Position numbers and translations under genes: made by a program. Shown one piece after another: positions 34,101-63,363 of a stretch of DNA of 64,000 bases (positions are counted from its first letter, which is position 1; every line of letters starts with the position of its first letter). The notes beneath the pieces are model-generated. The model saw only the letters and a list, made by a program, of their open reading frames with translations, was not told where the DNA came from and ran no database searches. Origin of the DNA: Lamellibrachia satsuma (Eukaryota; Annelida; Polychaeta; Sabellida; Siboglinidae); NCBI GenBank assembly GCA_033239005.1, contig BSQZ01000006.1:12303162-12367161 (forward strand), read 5' to 3'.

Positions 34101-35766
34101 ATAACCCTCCGTCGCAATACAATCAATACCGACTACCATCTAGGAGGAAACACGCTTTCCATGGTATCACAATACCCATCATATCTAGGCATAACTATAT
34201 CCAAACACGCTTTCCATGGTATCACAATACCCATCATATCTAGGCATAACTATATCCAACACCATGTCATGGCATCACAGCTCGCACCAACAAAATGCTG
34301 GGCCTAATCAGACGCAATCATAGAGGAACCTCCCAGAAGCTACGACAGCAAGCCTATATTTCACTAGTCCGCCCACACTTAGACTGTGTACTGAGACTGC
34401 GGGGAGGTTGCTGTATAATGTACACTTTATGGAAGGTACATGGCTTCCCAGCAGACTACAAGTTCAAGCAAATTAGATTAAGTCGGAAATGATTTTGGGC
34501 TCATTTACTCTTTAGACAAGGGCCACAGCTGTTTGTAGGTCCTTAGCCTGTGGTACCCCGTTAGCCTAAATTTCAAGGCATAGCATGGCTGGCAATGTTA
34601 CAACTATTGTTTGCTGAGAGGAAGCATTTGAATTTGCCAATGTCCAAAGCTCAACATTTTTTTGTTCTTTAACCAGATTGCAAATTGACAGCTGGCAGTA
34701 CTGGAGAAGGCTGTCTGACTTCATGAACACACTTCTTTAGAAGAAGACTCAGCCAGCACTGTTTGGCACTGTCCCTTGTGAGAGTGACAATATAATTTAT
34801 TTACAAACTAAATAATTACTCTCATCTCATGGACTTCCTGCTTTAAACAAATACAAGGATTAGCCCTGAACTGGTAACTAGTACAACTGTTTGCTTAAGA
34901 TGGATATTAACTATCTTTCCAATTCGACTAGGTTTAATAACAGGAACTAGCCAATGTTAATCCCAGCTATGGACTTTTTCCTGGTTTATGACTTATTCCT
35001 ACATATTACTGGTAAATACAAATTTTCCCACTGCCCCATCAAAAACCGTTTTTTTTCTTCAGGGAACGTGCCAACCCTGATATGTATAGCTATTTATCTA
35101 CCCTGGTATATATCCGATTTCTTTAAAAAATCAATCTACATTTTAAAAATCAATTTATATAAAATAAATCCAAATCATGATTTTTTTCAAATCCTGGGTG
35201 GAGGAAAGGAAGACTCAAAATGGAATTGTCATTTGTACTAAACATTAGCGCCATCACAGTTCCATTTTTCATAGTTCTGTACAGTTCCCAGTTCATGATT
35301 ACCATGTATTGAGAGTACGGGCGTGCCACTGTTCCAATGACCATTAACCTACCTAGAGTATTATTACATAGGCATATTTGACACATATGGGGACTGTTGA
35401 CATCACAGAGAGATAACCTAAATTTTTTCAGTTAGTTTACATGACTGTCACGTGATTTCACTGGTCGTGACAGTTCTGGCAGGGTGTATAATCAGCCCTA
35501 CCGTAAACTCACTCTGCATGGAAGTCGACAATAATAAGGCCGCTGCCTGAGATCACGCGCTTGTTGAAGTCTGCGAGATCCTGTACGTTGAAGATGTTAT
35601 CTGACCACCGAACAGCTGTCGTGTGTATAGGAGCAGCGAGTGGCAGACGTAGGCGGAGTTGAGACGAACACACGGGTCGTATCGACTGAGAGAGCACCCT
35701 GGTGGTCATGGATGTAAGTGTTGACCTCGTCATAATGACAGCACGTAGCAGCTGTTTTTGAGCCAT
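31076..35766 (-). CDS. TXN2: TXN2, mitochondrial thioredoxin (three exons, complete)
   Basis: Thioredoxin 2 reduces protein disulfides in the mitochondrial matrix and supplies electrons to peroxiredoxin 3, with TXNRD2 as its reductase. Three minus-strand exons (35513-35766, 33415-33538, 31076-31192) give 164 aa, close to the 166 aa of the human protein. Residues 1-60 are rich in Arg, Ser and Thr with no acidic residue, as in a mitochondrial targeting peptide. The fold follows: FNVQDLADFNKRV, LIIVDFHAEWCAPCK (redox Cys 87 and 90), LGPRLESV, KVDVDNNSEVAIDFGV, QAVPTV (cis-Pro 131), VVDKFIGLKEEADL. The active site is WCAPC rather than the usual WCGPC. Start ATG 35766 (MAQKQLLR) resembles human MAQRLLLRR. 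Confidence 0.95.
31590..31790. repeat. dispersed repeat in TXN2 intron 2, related to 34490-34620
   Basis: Shares CCACAGCTG.TTGTAG, AAGGCAT..TATGGCTGGCAATG and GTTTG.TGAGAGG with the other copy, same orientation. The motif AACTAGTACAAGTGCTTG.TTAAG also recurs (31805, 32080, 34875). Class unknown. Confidence 0.6.
32622..32732. repeat. 36-bp tandem repeat, three copies
   Basis: Units of GATGTTCTGCGATGATATGG plus AATGACAATGTTTGTT in TXN2 intron 2. Confidence 0.9.
32981..33060. repeat. 36-bp tandem duplication
   Basis: Two copies of AAAACTAAGATTGCACTGTG plus TAGCATTTATCACAAC in TXN2 intron 2. Confidence 0.85.
33415..33538 (-). CDS. TXN2: TXN2 exon 2
   Basis: Acceptor GTTTCAG|ATGGTG, donor GGG|GTACGT. 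Holds the active site WCAPCK and AKVDVDNNSEVAIDFG. Confidence 0.95.
33945..34400 (+). mobile_element. LINE RT fragment in TXN2 intron 1
   Basis: Plus-strand frames give HVFVDDCLIYRSI (catalytic VDD), ALQEDLDRLHKWSNLWQMKF, NIDKCHTM, YLGITIS, MLGLIRRN and YISLVRPHLD. Frameshifted, and disrupted by a 54-bp tandem duplication at 34150-34257. Its orientation is opposite to TXN2. Confidence 0.85.
34150..34257. repeat. 54-bp tandem duplication inside the LINE fragment
   Basis: Two identical units starting ACACGCTTTCCATGGTATCA. They repeat the YLGITIS part of the RT. Confidence 0.9.
34490..34620. repeat. dispersed repeat in TXN2 intron 1, related to 31590-31790
   Basis: Second copy of the family described at 31590, same orientation. 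Confidence 0.55.
35238..35340. repeat. dispersed repeat copy, related to 20219-20320
   Basis: ATTAGCGCCATCACAGTTCC then TTTTTCATAGTTCTGTACAG, similar to the NOL11 intron copy. Confidence 0.6.
35513..35766 (-). CDS. TXN2: TXN2 exon 1
   Basis: ATG at 35766, donor GCAGA|GTGAGT, phase 2. Targeting peptide plus the first strand, ending VDFHA(E). Confidence 0.93.
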
Positions 35767-38700
35767 TGTGATTCTGTCAGAAGACAAAACAATTGTTTAT
35801 AACAATTAGTATTTCATTCTGTGAATATTAATGCACTGCCAGACAGTGCCAGCATTGCCCAGTAGACCCGTATCACCTGCAGGGATAAGATGAATATTAA
35901 CAAGTTCAATTATTTAAAGGGAACGTGCAATATTTTTCATTGGTTGACTGATACAGAGCTACCTGGGGGTTTCGTATAATTAAAATGTCCCAATTCTCTT
36001 ATTAAATATTTTATCTCAAAGTTCATCTAAGTTAAAAAAAAATACACCTTGTGTTTAATCTTTATAGCTATAGTATATTTGTTGTTAGAAATTGTATAAA
36101 ACATGAATTTGACTGACTAATAAAACAGCCATCAATGAAAAATGTATTGATTGTTCGGTCTTTAATACTATAAAATGGATCTATATAATTATATACATAT
36201 ACGTGTGTTGTAAAACCTGCATATTTTTTATTGCCAAATCAGGTTTTTAAATATATTAAAGATAAAACAGTCATTCAGTTAACCAACTATACGGACAGCG
36301 GCATTGGGCACTATGTAATTAATAAATTGCATGTTGTAAACTTTGTTTAAACATTGATGGTGTCAAAACAGTGATTTAATGACTACTACTGTGAGGAATA
36401 CTGCAGCTACTGCCCCATCAAATGTCTGCATTCTAGCAGTATGAATATATTTTGTTTAAAAATAGATGTGTGCAACATATAATGTGATACTCACTGGACA
36501 TTTGACCTGTACAAGCACCAAGTAAATGCCCGACTGTTTACAGCAAAGGTAAACTTTAATCGCCTACTTCAGAAGGTTCATTACCCCACCCCATTAGAAC
36601 CTGACCTCTGTTAGAGACAAGTGTTGTCAACACGAAAAGTTGCAATAAACACATTTAATTTTAAAGGGATTTTTGCACTAACTTTAAGCATGTCTAGCTT
36701 TGTTTCAATGACATCATCATTAAAACTGTTATGGTGTCAGCTGTCCTGAGTGGCAAGTCAAAGCCAAGCCAAGGCAAGGCAAAGCCAAAGGCAAAGCCAA
36801 AGGTGTTACCCTTGGCCTTGCCCTTGGTTTTAAATTGCACCAGCATTGACATTGTATTACAAACAGCTTAACCACACCTGCACATTCACTCATGCGCGCA
36901 CAAGCACCTTTCACGTTGTGGTATACCAACTGACGGTGGTGAAATAACAGAAGAAGACTTAAGTCAAGAAGGTCAAAGTGACCTAGCCTAGCCCTAGCCT
37001 AGGCTAGGCCTAGGCTAGGGTTATGATTGATGCCCTGGCCCTTGCCTAGCACGGTAGCGTCATGACACGTGCACACGCATGCAGGGTTTTCTCGAATAGT
37101 CAACTTAATTGTGTTACTAAATGTAACTGTAGAGTAACGGGCATATTTAGTGGCCAAGCACCGCCTAAAATTAAAGTCAACAAGTAGCAATAATATGCAA
37201 ATGAAACGAAATGTCACATAATCGTGATCGACTAGTATAAATTACTACAAGTACAACCCGTCACTACATGGACATAATTTGGTTTGGTGTTCATTCTAAT
37301 AATAGCACATTTCGTAGTAAGCACATGCATTCAAATGTGCCAGCACAAGGTCGATGTACTCTGTGAAGACCATACAATAAACGACAACACACATAAAACA
37401 CTCGCCTTGGTTTACCTCCCTTCAGATCCCGTTTACCGAGGTCGAGGTCACGAATTCTCGCGCGAAAGCCGACGCGTCACAAGTTTCCGTGTTGGACGTA
37501 CTGCTTAGCAACCGGTGACGCCAAACGTTCGCGTAGGTCAAGTTGTTCGGGCGGACAAGCGGGTAAATTAAAGTAAACGCGAAGTACGTAGCGCTCACTC
37601 CAGTCGCGAACAGACTGCGTGTCTGTTGTCTGCTGATATAAATTAGCAGGTATGTAAGTTGACGTAACAATTACTCAGTTTGTATAAGTGAGCTTACTAG
37701 GCCATTTCGATGTGCACGTTTATTAATGTTAATTAAACAAAGGCAAATCACGGGTTAGTCTAGACTTGGTTATTTATTAACTGTGATGTTCGGTGGTAAA
37801 TCAGGTTATTATTCAAGTAGTGGGTAATGTGACGAAATATCCCGACACGTAGCCTATAAACTAACGGCAAATCCGCATGAACGTTACGCGTTGCTGCATG
37901 TTATCGATAATTGAATGTATCTATTGGTATTATAGTTTTTCATTTATGATAGTGATTGATTACTGTTTCGTTTTCCGAAAACAATAAATTATACATTATT
38001 TGGATCAAACAGGAAGCTGTGTCTTTTCGACAAACGTGACACGAATCATGTAGACAAAAAAATAGACCTTCCCGATGTCTTTATGTGGGTCCATGAGGGG
38101 ATGTCCCGCGGGACTAATCGATTTTTAAGAAAACATAGATTAATTTGTAGGTAAGATGTTATCTTTCTTTTAACCTGTGCAGTTTGTAAAGTAAGTAAAG
38201 GTTATTAAATCATCGGCATAATAAATATCTTGGTCCTGTAATCATTAATTTATTTGTGAATAATTTCATTGATTAAAAAACCCAAGCACCACTGACAGTT
38301 CTCTGAGAACTTATAGGACTCATATTTTTTATTTCGAACTTATGTTTTCATGCGTTGTAGCTAGGAACACTTTCTAGAACAAGTAAATTGCAACGTGCAG
38401 CCTGGAGCTGAAGCGTGTCGTTTGCCTCAACGGGAAACCAATAGCCGAGGACATGAACTCGTAATATAATCCCAACTAATATCCTACATGTGTTGTGTGC
38501 AGTAATGACCTAGATGTTTGTGGTAGCGGATATTTACTAATTAATATCGACGAGGTGAGTGCAACAGAACGACTAATGCCCCGACCACTGGCTTAATTTA
38601 GGGCCTACGATGCGTCCATGTTCTAATTAGCGGCCAGGTGAATGCCGCGTGCAAGCAACCAAATTAAGACGTGAACACTTATGAGTTGAATTCGTGGGCA

Positions 38701-39117
38701 ATGTCATTAAGCCCATGTTTTCCTCAGTATCAGCGTAATCTTTATTACAGTGACATGTTTTAGGTGACGTTCTTGAACCAAATTAATAACTGTAGTTAAC
38801 TACACAGTGCCGTCCTAATCAGTTTAACTGTTACCCGTCCGCCAACAGACTAATCTCAGAAGCATCTAAATGACCGGAATGGTATGTGGAGAAATCACCA
38901 TGACGCGATTTTGCAGCAAGCATTTAATCGTCGGCACGTGCTACAAATGTTTCTAGGGAAACTAATGAAACATTTAAATTATTGGTAATGGCAACATACA
39001 GCTGTATCAATAATTAAAGTAATACAAAATACAGCAAAACGCTACAATATAATCGATGCAACTTATATAAGTACACGCACCAGACGTATGCATATGTAAT
39101 AGACTTTTAGGCAATGT
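35767..39117. other. intergenic region upstream of TXN2
   Basis: Holds a short GCAAAGCCAAGG-type repeat (36765-36825) and a palindromic CTAGCCTAGG cluster (36980-37020). The rest is AT-rich without exon signatures. The presumed TXN2 promoter is within the first few hundred bases. Confidence 0.45.
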
Positions 39118-39118
39118 G

Positions 39119-39211
<93 letters not shown>
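39118..39211. repeat. (CGTG)n microsatellite
   Basis: Perfect CGTG run of about 90 bases, joined directly to an inverted-repeat element that starts GGAATCCCTTAGCAAAAC. Confidence 0.95.
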
Positions 39212-39213
<2 letters not shown>

Positions 39214-39550
39214 TGGAATCCCTTAGCAAAACATCTATGGAATTTTCATAGAATATTATGCAGCAGTTTTGCGCAATGCTGTAGAATGCTGAAAATATTA
39301 TATACATTTTCATAGATTTTTTTAGAATATTATACAGGATTTTTGCGGAGACAATTCTGTAGAATATGTAGTATTCCATAGTTTTCTATAAAACATTCTA
39401 CTGTGCTCTGTTGATAATTTGTTCCATTCAAAGATATAGGCGGGTGACGCGCCAGTGATTTTGAGTTGGTGTCGAGTTGCAGACTAAATGTTCGAGGGCT
39501 GGTTGCGGTCGAAGCAAGACTGTACAGTGTGGAGTCTACACTAGCAAAAA

Positions 39551-39713
39551 AGAATGCACTCGATGGGGGCGTCGAGTGGTTTCTGTCATAAAAAACGTTA
39601 TATCTAACACATTATTCATGTTGGTTGAATCACCGACGATAATTATGCACCTTTTGAAGTTGTGCTAGCGGCTTAATTGTGGTTTCCTCCGCCGATCTAT
39701 TCACTACATAAAC
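39551..39713. repeat. left arm of a long inverted repeat
   Basis: About 165 bp whose reverse complement recurs at 40089-40272, with 80-90 percent identity by eye (AGAATGCACTCGATGG.GGCG, TCGAGTGGTTTCTGTCATAA, AAGTTGTGCTAGCGGC, ATTGTGGTTTCC.CCGCCGAT). Confidence 0.85.
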
Positions 39714-39717
39714 ATTG

Positions 39718-39739
39718 CGTGCGTGCGTGCGTGCGTGAG

Positions 39740-39835
<96 letters not shown>

Positions 39836-39840
39836 TGTGT
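39718..39840. repeat. (CGTG)n microsatellite, second array
   Basis: About 120 bases, directly after the inverted-repeat arm. Confidence 0.95.
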
Positions 39841-40088
39841 GCTATAACAATCGATGCAGTTCTATAAAAATCGATACAAATGTATTCAAAACTATGAAAT
39901 ATCGAAGTTGACGTAAACTAATTCTATGGAACCTGTAGCATTTTATTGTTTTCCACACACAGTTCTAATATTCTCTGTAGAATTCAATAGATTTCTATAG
40001 GTATCTGTGGCATTCTACAGAATTGTTATAGAATTTTCATATAATTATATAGATTATTTTGCTAAGGGATCACAACATTTAGTGGACT

Positions 40089-40272
40089 GGTTTATGCAAT
40101 GAATAGATCGGCGAAGGAAACCACAATTATGCCGCTAGCACAACTTCAAAACGAGCATAATTATCAACGATAATTCGTCCAACATGAATAGTGTGTTAGA
40201 TTTAAATTAAGTAGTCACACAAAAACGTTTTTATGACAGAAACCACTCGACGCCTCCATCGAGTGCATTCTT
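40089..40272. repeat. right arm of a long inverted repeat
   Basis: Inverse partner of 39551-39713, about 20 bp longer because of a TTGTGTGACTACTTAATT insert. Confidence 0.85.
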
Positions 40273-40666
40273 GGTGGACGAGGGTGGGTGACAGCAGTGG
40301 ATACAGGAGGGTCTTATGGGTCTCAAGACCCCCCCTGGAGTGTCCCTGGCAAATATCATGGTAAAGGGCAACGTATATAGACTTACATCTAAGTGTCAAT
40401 GTAGGCTTATTAATAGCCGGCCAATATTAACCCTTCTATAAATTGAACAACACACGTGTCGCCCCCCCCCCCCCCACAACCGACCGACTGAATGTTTTGT
40501 GTAGCATCTCGATAATGACGCCAACTGACTGATGGCGCTTCACGGGAACGCCTACGTAAAATGGAGTGTTGTGTAGACAGTGGGTAACAACGAGACCACT
40601 CCTCTGCATCTAGACTAGATCTTCTCGGCGAATCTACGAAGCCGAGCGAGAGTCAGATAAGCTGAT

Positions 40667-40715
40667 CTGGACCTTTGCCTTGGGTGGCAATCTTGTTAAA
40701 TCTCGTTAAACATGG
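40667..40715 (+). mobile_element. short 3' tail of the resident CR1-like LINE family
   Basis: CTGGACCTTTGCCTTGGGTG then GCAATCTTGTTAAA, followed by a second CTCGTTAAA. It is either a very short LINE insertion or the tail of a SINE that shares the LINE 3' end. Confidence 0.65.
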
Positions 40716-40963
40716 TCTCGTTCCCAGGCGAGACAGCAAGTTTAATACTTCATAATAATCCGTTAGTTGTCGCCACAGTCGTCGCCGACGGCGTCAGACA
40801 ACGATGTATTCCAACCACGATATTTATATTAAATAGTACTTTTGCGAAATGTATTTCCCACGAATCGTACGAGATGGAGTCGACATAGCACAGCTAATTG
40901 GACAAGACCGTACAAATTTGGTACCAATTTATATTTGCGTTCGAAATTATTCGAACGTTTGAT

Positions 40964-41063
40964 GGGTTCTCAGAACGAGGCCTGCCGTGTGTTATCTGGA
41001 TAGTCTTATTACTGGGACATTTTCCATCTAGATAATGCACGGCAGCTTCGTTCTGAGAATCCT
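40964..41063. mobile_element. about 100-bp palindromic MITE
   Basis: The left half TTCTCAGAACGAGGCCTGCC pairs with the right half (reverse complement TTCTCAGAACGAAGCTGCCG). Arms of about 38 bp enclose a loop of about 25 bp. Confidence 0.75.
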
Positions 41064-41139
41064 ATGTTATACATACGTTTGTGAACGTCGAGTAGATATC
41101 AGCACGGCTAGCCGCTGTATAACAAACGATACTGCACAC

Positions 41140-41306
41140 CTCAAATCAGAGAACTTTCAATTTGCATATCCAAAGTGTGTTCAATTTACCTGGTAGAGGC
41201 TTTCGTCAACTTATCACGTCGACTTCAACAATACCGATGACGCTGAATGACGTCATTAATTAAACACACTTTGGATATGTAAAATGAACGTCCTCTGATT
41301 TGAAAA
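41140..41306. mobile_element. about 165-bp MITE with about 43-bp inverted ends
   Basis: The left end CTCAAATCAGAGAACTTTC then CATATCCAAAGTGTGTT is inverted at the right end (AACACACTTTGGATATG ... CTCTGATTTGAAA). Confidence 0.8.
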
Positions 41307-42451
41307 CGAACTATCCTGAAGAATGTTCAGTAATATTGCACACCTGTATTGCATAGAGCATATTGAATGCGTGTGTAATAAAAAGAAAAGAAAATGTAAA
41401 CTGTCTGGTTGTCTGGTGCCAAGACCCTCATGGCATTGTCTGATAGCACAACCACCATTGTTCACCGTATCCAAATGCAACATCGTTTTTAATGTATAGC
41501 TTAATCGGCTATGGAAATGTGACTACCTTGACCACTTTATACAGATGTGTGTGATTTTGCCTCCAAACTGAAAAGCTTAACTGCAGAGTGTACAGACATC
41601 TGTTTTTGTATAAATATAAAATACGTTGACATTACCTTCACCTCGGGGAAGCTTCTTTTATTTACGGTCGACATATATGACAGTGTGAAATTTGAACTGA
41701 ATATGTTTAATGGTTTTCGCTGGCCGGCTTTGAAAAAGTCAGATAACTGTAACAGAAGAGGTGTGTAATTGTTTATTTGTTTGTTTGTTTGTTTGTGTGT
41801 TTGTGTGTGTGTGTGTTTGTTTGTTTGCTTGTTTGTTTGTGTGTTTGTGTGTGTGTGTTTGTTTGTTTGTTTGTTTGTTTGTGTGTTCGTGTGTTTGTTT
41901 GTTTGATTGTTTGTTTGTTTGTTTGTTTGTTTGTTTGTTTGTTTGTTTGTTTGTTTGTTTGCATAATCCTATGTTGTTTGTATTTTGTTTTTGGTTGTTT
42001 CTAATTTGCACACTGAAGTTCACAAAGGTTTCGACTCAGAAAAGCTGACTGAGTACATCGCAAAAAGTATATTCAGAATTCCCACGTGTACGCTTACTTG
42101 GGCGTATCTCTAAGGGCAGTGATTAAGAGACCTGGACCTACTGAAGATCTGAATTGAGGAGGGAATTTTAAGAGCAGATTACTGGCCTAGGCAATCGAGA
42201 GTGAGGCATCGCTGCCGTACGGGGCGTGAGATTCGGCACGAATTTTATTTAAAATCAAAATCCACACCTATCTACGGGCATGTATTCGCGCTTCTAATCA
42301 AACATTAAACCCAACTGACGTCGAAACTTTTGTGAACTCCGAGCCACTCACGTTTAACGCACGCGCGTCCCACGCTCTCACCACCCAGCACGTAGTGACC
42401 TGCCCGGGCGACCCGAAGCGTTGTAGCCGTGATCGCTCGCTCGCTGCAGCG
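41307..42451. other. 5' flank of the unknown gene, with a TTTG microsatellite
   Basis: Includes the (TTTG/TGTG)n tract at 41767-41966 and the probable promoter and 5' UTR of the gene starting at 42452. The reading frame of exon A is open for 120 bases upstream of its ATG without another ATG. Confidence 0.5.
41767..41966. repeat. (TTTG)n / (TG)n microsatellite
   Basis: 200 bases of TTTG with TGTG interruptions. Long Cys/Val/Phe or Thr/Asn/Lys/Gln open frames across it are artefacts. Confidence 0.95.
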
Positions 42452-60072
<17,621 letters not shown>

Positions 60073-61270
60073 AGGTCGGGGAAGACGTGGTCGCCTCTCA
60101 CGGTCGTTACGCAGGTCGTGTAGGTGGAATACCTTGAGGCGAAGCGACCGGGCAAACACGTCATGTTGACGTGTCCATCTGTGTAAACAACGCACGGAAT
60201 CGGAGGCGGAGTGACGGTGGATGGAAGAAGTCGGATACTTTCTAACCATCCAAAGCTTATTTTTATTGTGCAAGATGGGGTATATTTACAGTATTTTCTT
60301 TACTTTTTAAGAAGCTAGTGAACAATTCTTTCATGAACAAGAGAACCTTTATTGTGGAAATACAATATATTTACAACACTTGTTTGTAACATGCAAGTGT
60401 AAACATATTTTTCAAGAAGAAAGGTAAACATGGACGGCGGGATAGGTGCCAAGCAGACGGGACTGGGGTGTAGGGTCAGGTATGTTGGGAACGACAGTGG
60501 GTGGTGGGTATGGATGAAACAAGGTGTAACCACAGAGGGTGCAGTCACCAATGATGATCACGTGACTGTCGTGGACCTCAGTGGGGTGCATTAATGTGCG
60601 TACACAGCGGATGGAAGATTTTTAATTTGAAAGAAGAAAAGGCTGATATTCGGGCAAAATCAACAATTGTGGGATGAAAGGATGTGGGAAGAAGACAACC
60701 TACATGAAACCAGCGTACAATGCTGGTGGACTTCAACATAGTGTTTACAATTCCGTTTTGCTTGATGCAGTGGACTCTCGCTGTAGGGAACATGTTGGGA
60801 CTGTTCCGTGTATCCGATGTTTCTTATATTCATGGGTGCTTAACACAGTGCAGACCAGAACGGGAATTTCAAAGTTTCACTTTGTTTCCAGACGTTCCTC
60901 GCATTGGGATTCATTATAGCGAGAGTCCACTGCAGTGGCAACCCACATTTCGTGACTATTGATGATATATGGTTATTCTTGTTGGCGCGAACCCAGTTCA
61001 ACGGTAGCGAACACCTTTGTTATGTACACAGCGGGTAATGTATCTGTGACTAGCGCATGGCTTGACACACCTGCAGGCCTCTAGAGATACGCGTCGTCTT
61101 AATTTAACCTAACACCTTTAGACAGTGCAAACACGCGCCGCTGACATCTGACCTAGAATTATAATCTGGCAAACAGCCACGGTTTGCCTTCACAATAAGC
61201 CGACGAAGTTCACGATCCAAGTTTATGTAAGATTTATATATATATATTTATATACACATTCAGACACACT
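60073..61270. other. intergenic, 3' of the unknown gene
   Basis: No exon or canonical AATAAA was recognised. TTTTTATTGTGC at 60258 and other T-rich tracts occur. Confidence 0.4.
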
Positions 61271-61275
61271 CACCA

Positions 61276-61277
61276 TA

Positions 61278-61322
<45 letters not shown>
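61276..61322. repeat. (CGCA)n/(CA)n microsatellite
   Basis: About 47 bases of ACGC then ACAC repeats. Confidence 0.9.
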
Positions 61323-61324
<2 letters not shown>

Positions 61325-61329
61325 TTATA

Positions 61330-62181
61330 TTATCTAAATGTTGCTAATAGATTATAATCTTTGCGAACTTTATAAGTTGCAAAATATGAACGGACAGCAA
61401 CACCGCTTCACATATTATTTACAAACATCGTCAGTACGGCAGCCATGTTGTTAGTGCACCGACTGTACTTGCATAGATGTGTTACGTCATGTAAACATTG
61501 TCGTCATCTTCCCGCCGTCTCTGGGTAGCCTTTTGTATTTACAGCTAGGTCTCTAGACATAATATTATTTCCACGGGTATCTATCTGAGTGAGGAGGCGG
61601 CTACGGTAATTCTATCCCGCATAAAATATCAATCTCTGTCGTCTCGGCGGCTATGAGCAATGTGTTTCACCAGCTGTTTGTCTGCGCTCCGTCTACATGG
61701 CGTCAACGCTGTCGGAACGTCTTGACAGAAAGCGGCAGTGAGTGACGGCGGTCGTGTCATCGTCCTACGTCTGGCGTGACGATAATATGCTCCTGGTGTC
61801 ACTGCCCTCTGTCACAGCCTCGATGCAGGGGTGACGACCAATCACAATAGAGACGACACATTCGCGCTGTGATAGCATCGGTTTTCTACGACGTTCAGTA
61901 TTGCGACGCCGATTATCTTAGATGTCACTGCCCGCTGTGCAAACGTGGCAAGAGAAAAATCGTAAAATCGCAGTAAAGGTGACACACCACGCCGCGACAC
62001 CACACGAGTCCTCGCGACACTATTCACTACGTCATTACTGTAACTCATCTGACACTATATACATCCGGTGCACATTGAATGCAGTACAATTTCATTGCGA
62101 GTTCTGCTAGCGGTGTTGACTCGCACTGTCAAGGTTTATGGCACGGAGGGATTCCGACAATCACAGTCCCGTGTGTCCGTC
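61330..62181. other. intergenic, 3' side of the minus-strand exon
   Basis: CpG-containing unique sequence. No exon, element or polyadenylation signal was assigned. Confidence 0.35.
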
Positions 62182-62645
62182 TCACCTACATGACCACACC
62201 AGGGCGACGACAACTGACAGTCCGACGGTTACATGACACGACATCACGGCCCGGGGCGCCAACGCATACACTGGTTTATGCTGGTCGCGATGCACCGGTA
62301 ACGTCAGGTTGAACTTCATCAATCTCGGCGCAGACGTCGTCGTCTTCGGTATTGTCGTCGTTGTCGGCGTAGTTGTCGGCGTAGTTGGCGGCGTGGTTGT
62401 CGGCGACCTTGTCGTGTGGCACTTCACTTGCGGAGTCAGAACGAGGCTGCCGCCGAACACGCGCGTCGAGCCGCTCATCACAGGAAGTCGTCGAGTGCTC
62501 AGGCCGTGTTTCGAGGTGATGACCCCGACACCACCGACACCGGAAATGTCCGAGTAGCAGCCGACGAATACCGACAGCGACTTTTCCGTTTCCGCTATGG
62601 CGACGCCCGTCAGGATGTTGAGCAGCCTCGTTTGGGGGATGGCTC
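62182..62645 (-). CDS. possible last exon of a Thr/Pro-rich, perhaps GPI-anchored protein
   Basis: On the minus strand, TCTGTTTCTCTGCGCACGCAG|GAGCC is a good acceptor, and a phase-1 frame then stays open for 154 codons to the stop at 62182. It codes for AIPQTRLLNILTGVAIAETE, VFVGCYSDISGVGGVGVITS, a mucin-like stretch (TTRSPTTTPPTTPTTTPTTT), and a hydrophobic end VTVGLSVVVALVWSCR, like a GPI-attachment signal or a C-terminal membrane anchor. No family recognised. Upstream exons would lie to the right, past the window or unseen. Overlapping frames on both strands are also long, so this may be chance in GC-rich DNA. Confidence 0.35.
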
Positions 62646-63360
62646 CTGCGTGCGCAGAGAAACAGAACAGACGTCATTGTTTAGGTTTTGTTATTTATTT
62701 GTCACAAATGACAAGTGGTGTTTTTTTAATAAAGAACGTGTATCATTTAGGTCCCTATCTATGTTTTAGTCTCAAGGCATTATAATGGTATTGTTATTTA
62801 ATTATCATTACGCTGATATAACTCATTCTCACCTTAGAAAATACCGGTTATGCTTTCATTAAATGATATCTATTTATATAGATACTATCTTTTAAAAGTC
62901 AGAGCACTGACATTATTCTTTTAATAGAACAATCAGTCAAATATACAGTGTAATAAATACAAATGTATTGTTTTATGAACCAATAAAATACTATTTATAT
63001 TACCGAAACAAAGAATATGTTATGGTTTTAGCTACATGTGCTACTAAACGCTGAAATGTAAAAATACAGTCAAATTAAAAATAGTATGGTACAGCATCCT
63101 TAATTTCTTTGATTGCTAAGTTGAAAACACTAACATCAACATTTCTAACACCCCGTGTGGTTTTAACTTACACACATTTATACAGCGATATTCTATTTTT
63201 TCTAAAGAATTCAACATTCTTGGAATGGGGATTTGATCTCGTTGATGTCGTTCAAATACCTGATTTCGTCCAGTCTCAACTGCCCCAGTGAGACATATAA
63301 ACGTGAGTACTCGACAGGAGACAGTGCTGTGTTATGATACAGAGCAGTGTGGCGTGCCCG
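62646..63360. other. AT-rich region, nothing recognised
   Basis: No coding, RNA or mobile signature seen. Confidence 0.4.
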
Positions 63361-63363
63361 TTG

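Larger units (their letters stand above)
39214..40072. mobile_element. MITE-like element with CCCTTAGCAAAA inverted ends
   Basis: The left end (39214-39258) reads GGAATCCCTTAGCAAAAC then ATCTATGGAATTTTCATA. The right end (40026-40072) is its inverse, ending TTTTGCTAAGGGATCAC. The interior is rich in short TCTATAGAATT-like palindromes and holds one arm of a second inverted repeat plus a CGTG array. The family is not recognised. Confidence 0.6.

Noticed and set aside
62276..62677. A 133-codon minus-strand frame (SHPPNEAAQHPDGRRHSGNG)
   Set aside because: It overlaps the candidate exon in another frame, and its composition looks like a shifted reading of Thr/Pro repeats. The chosen frame ends in a sensible hydrophobic tail, though certainty is low.
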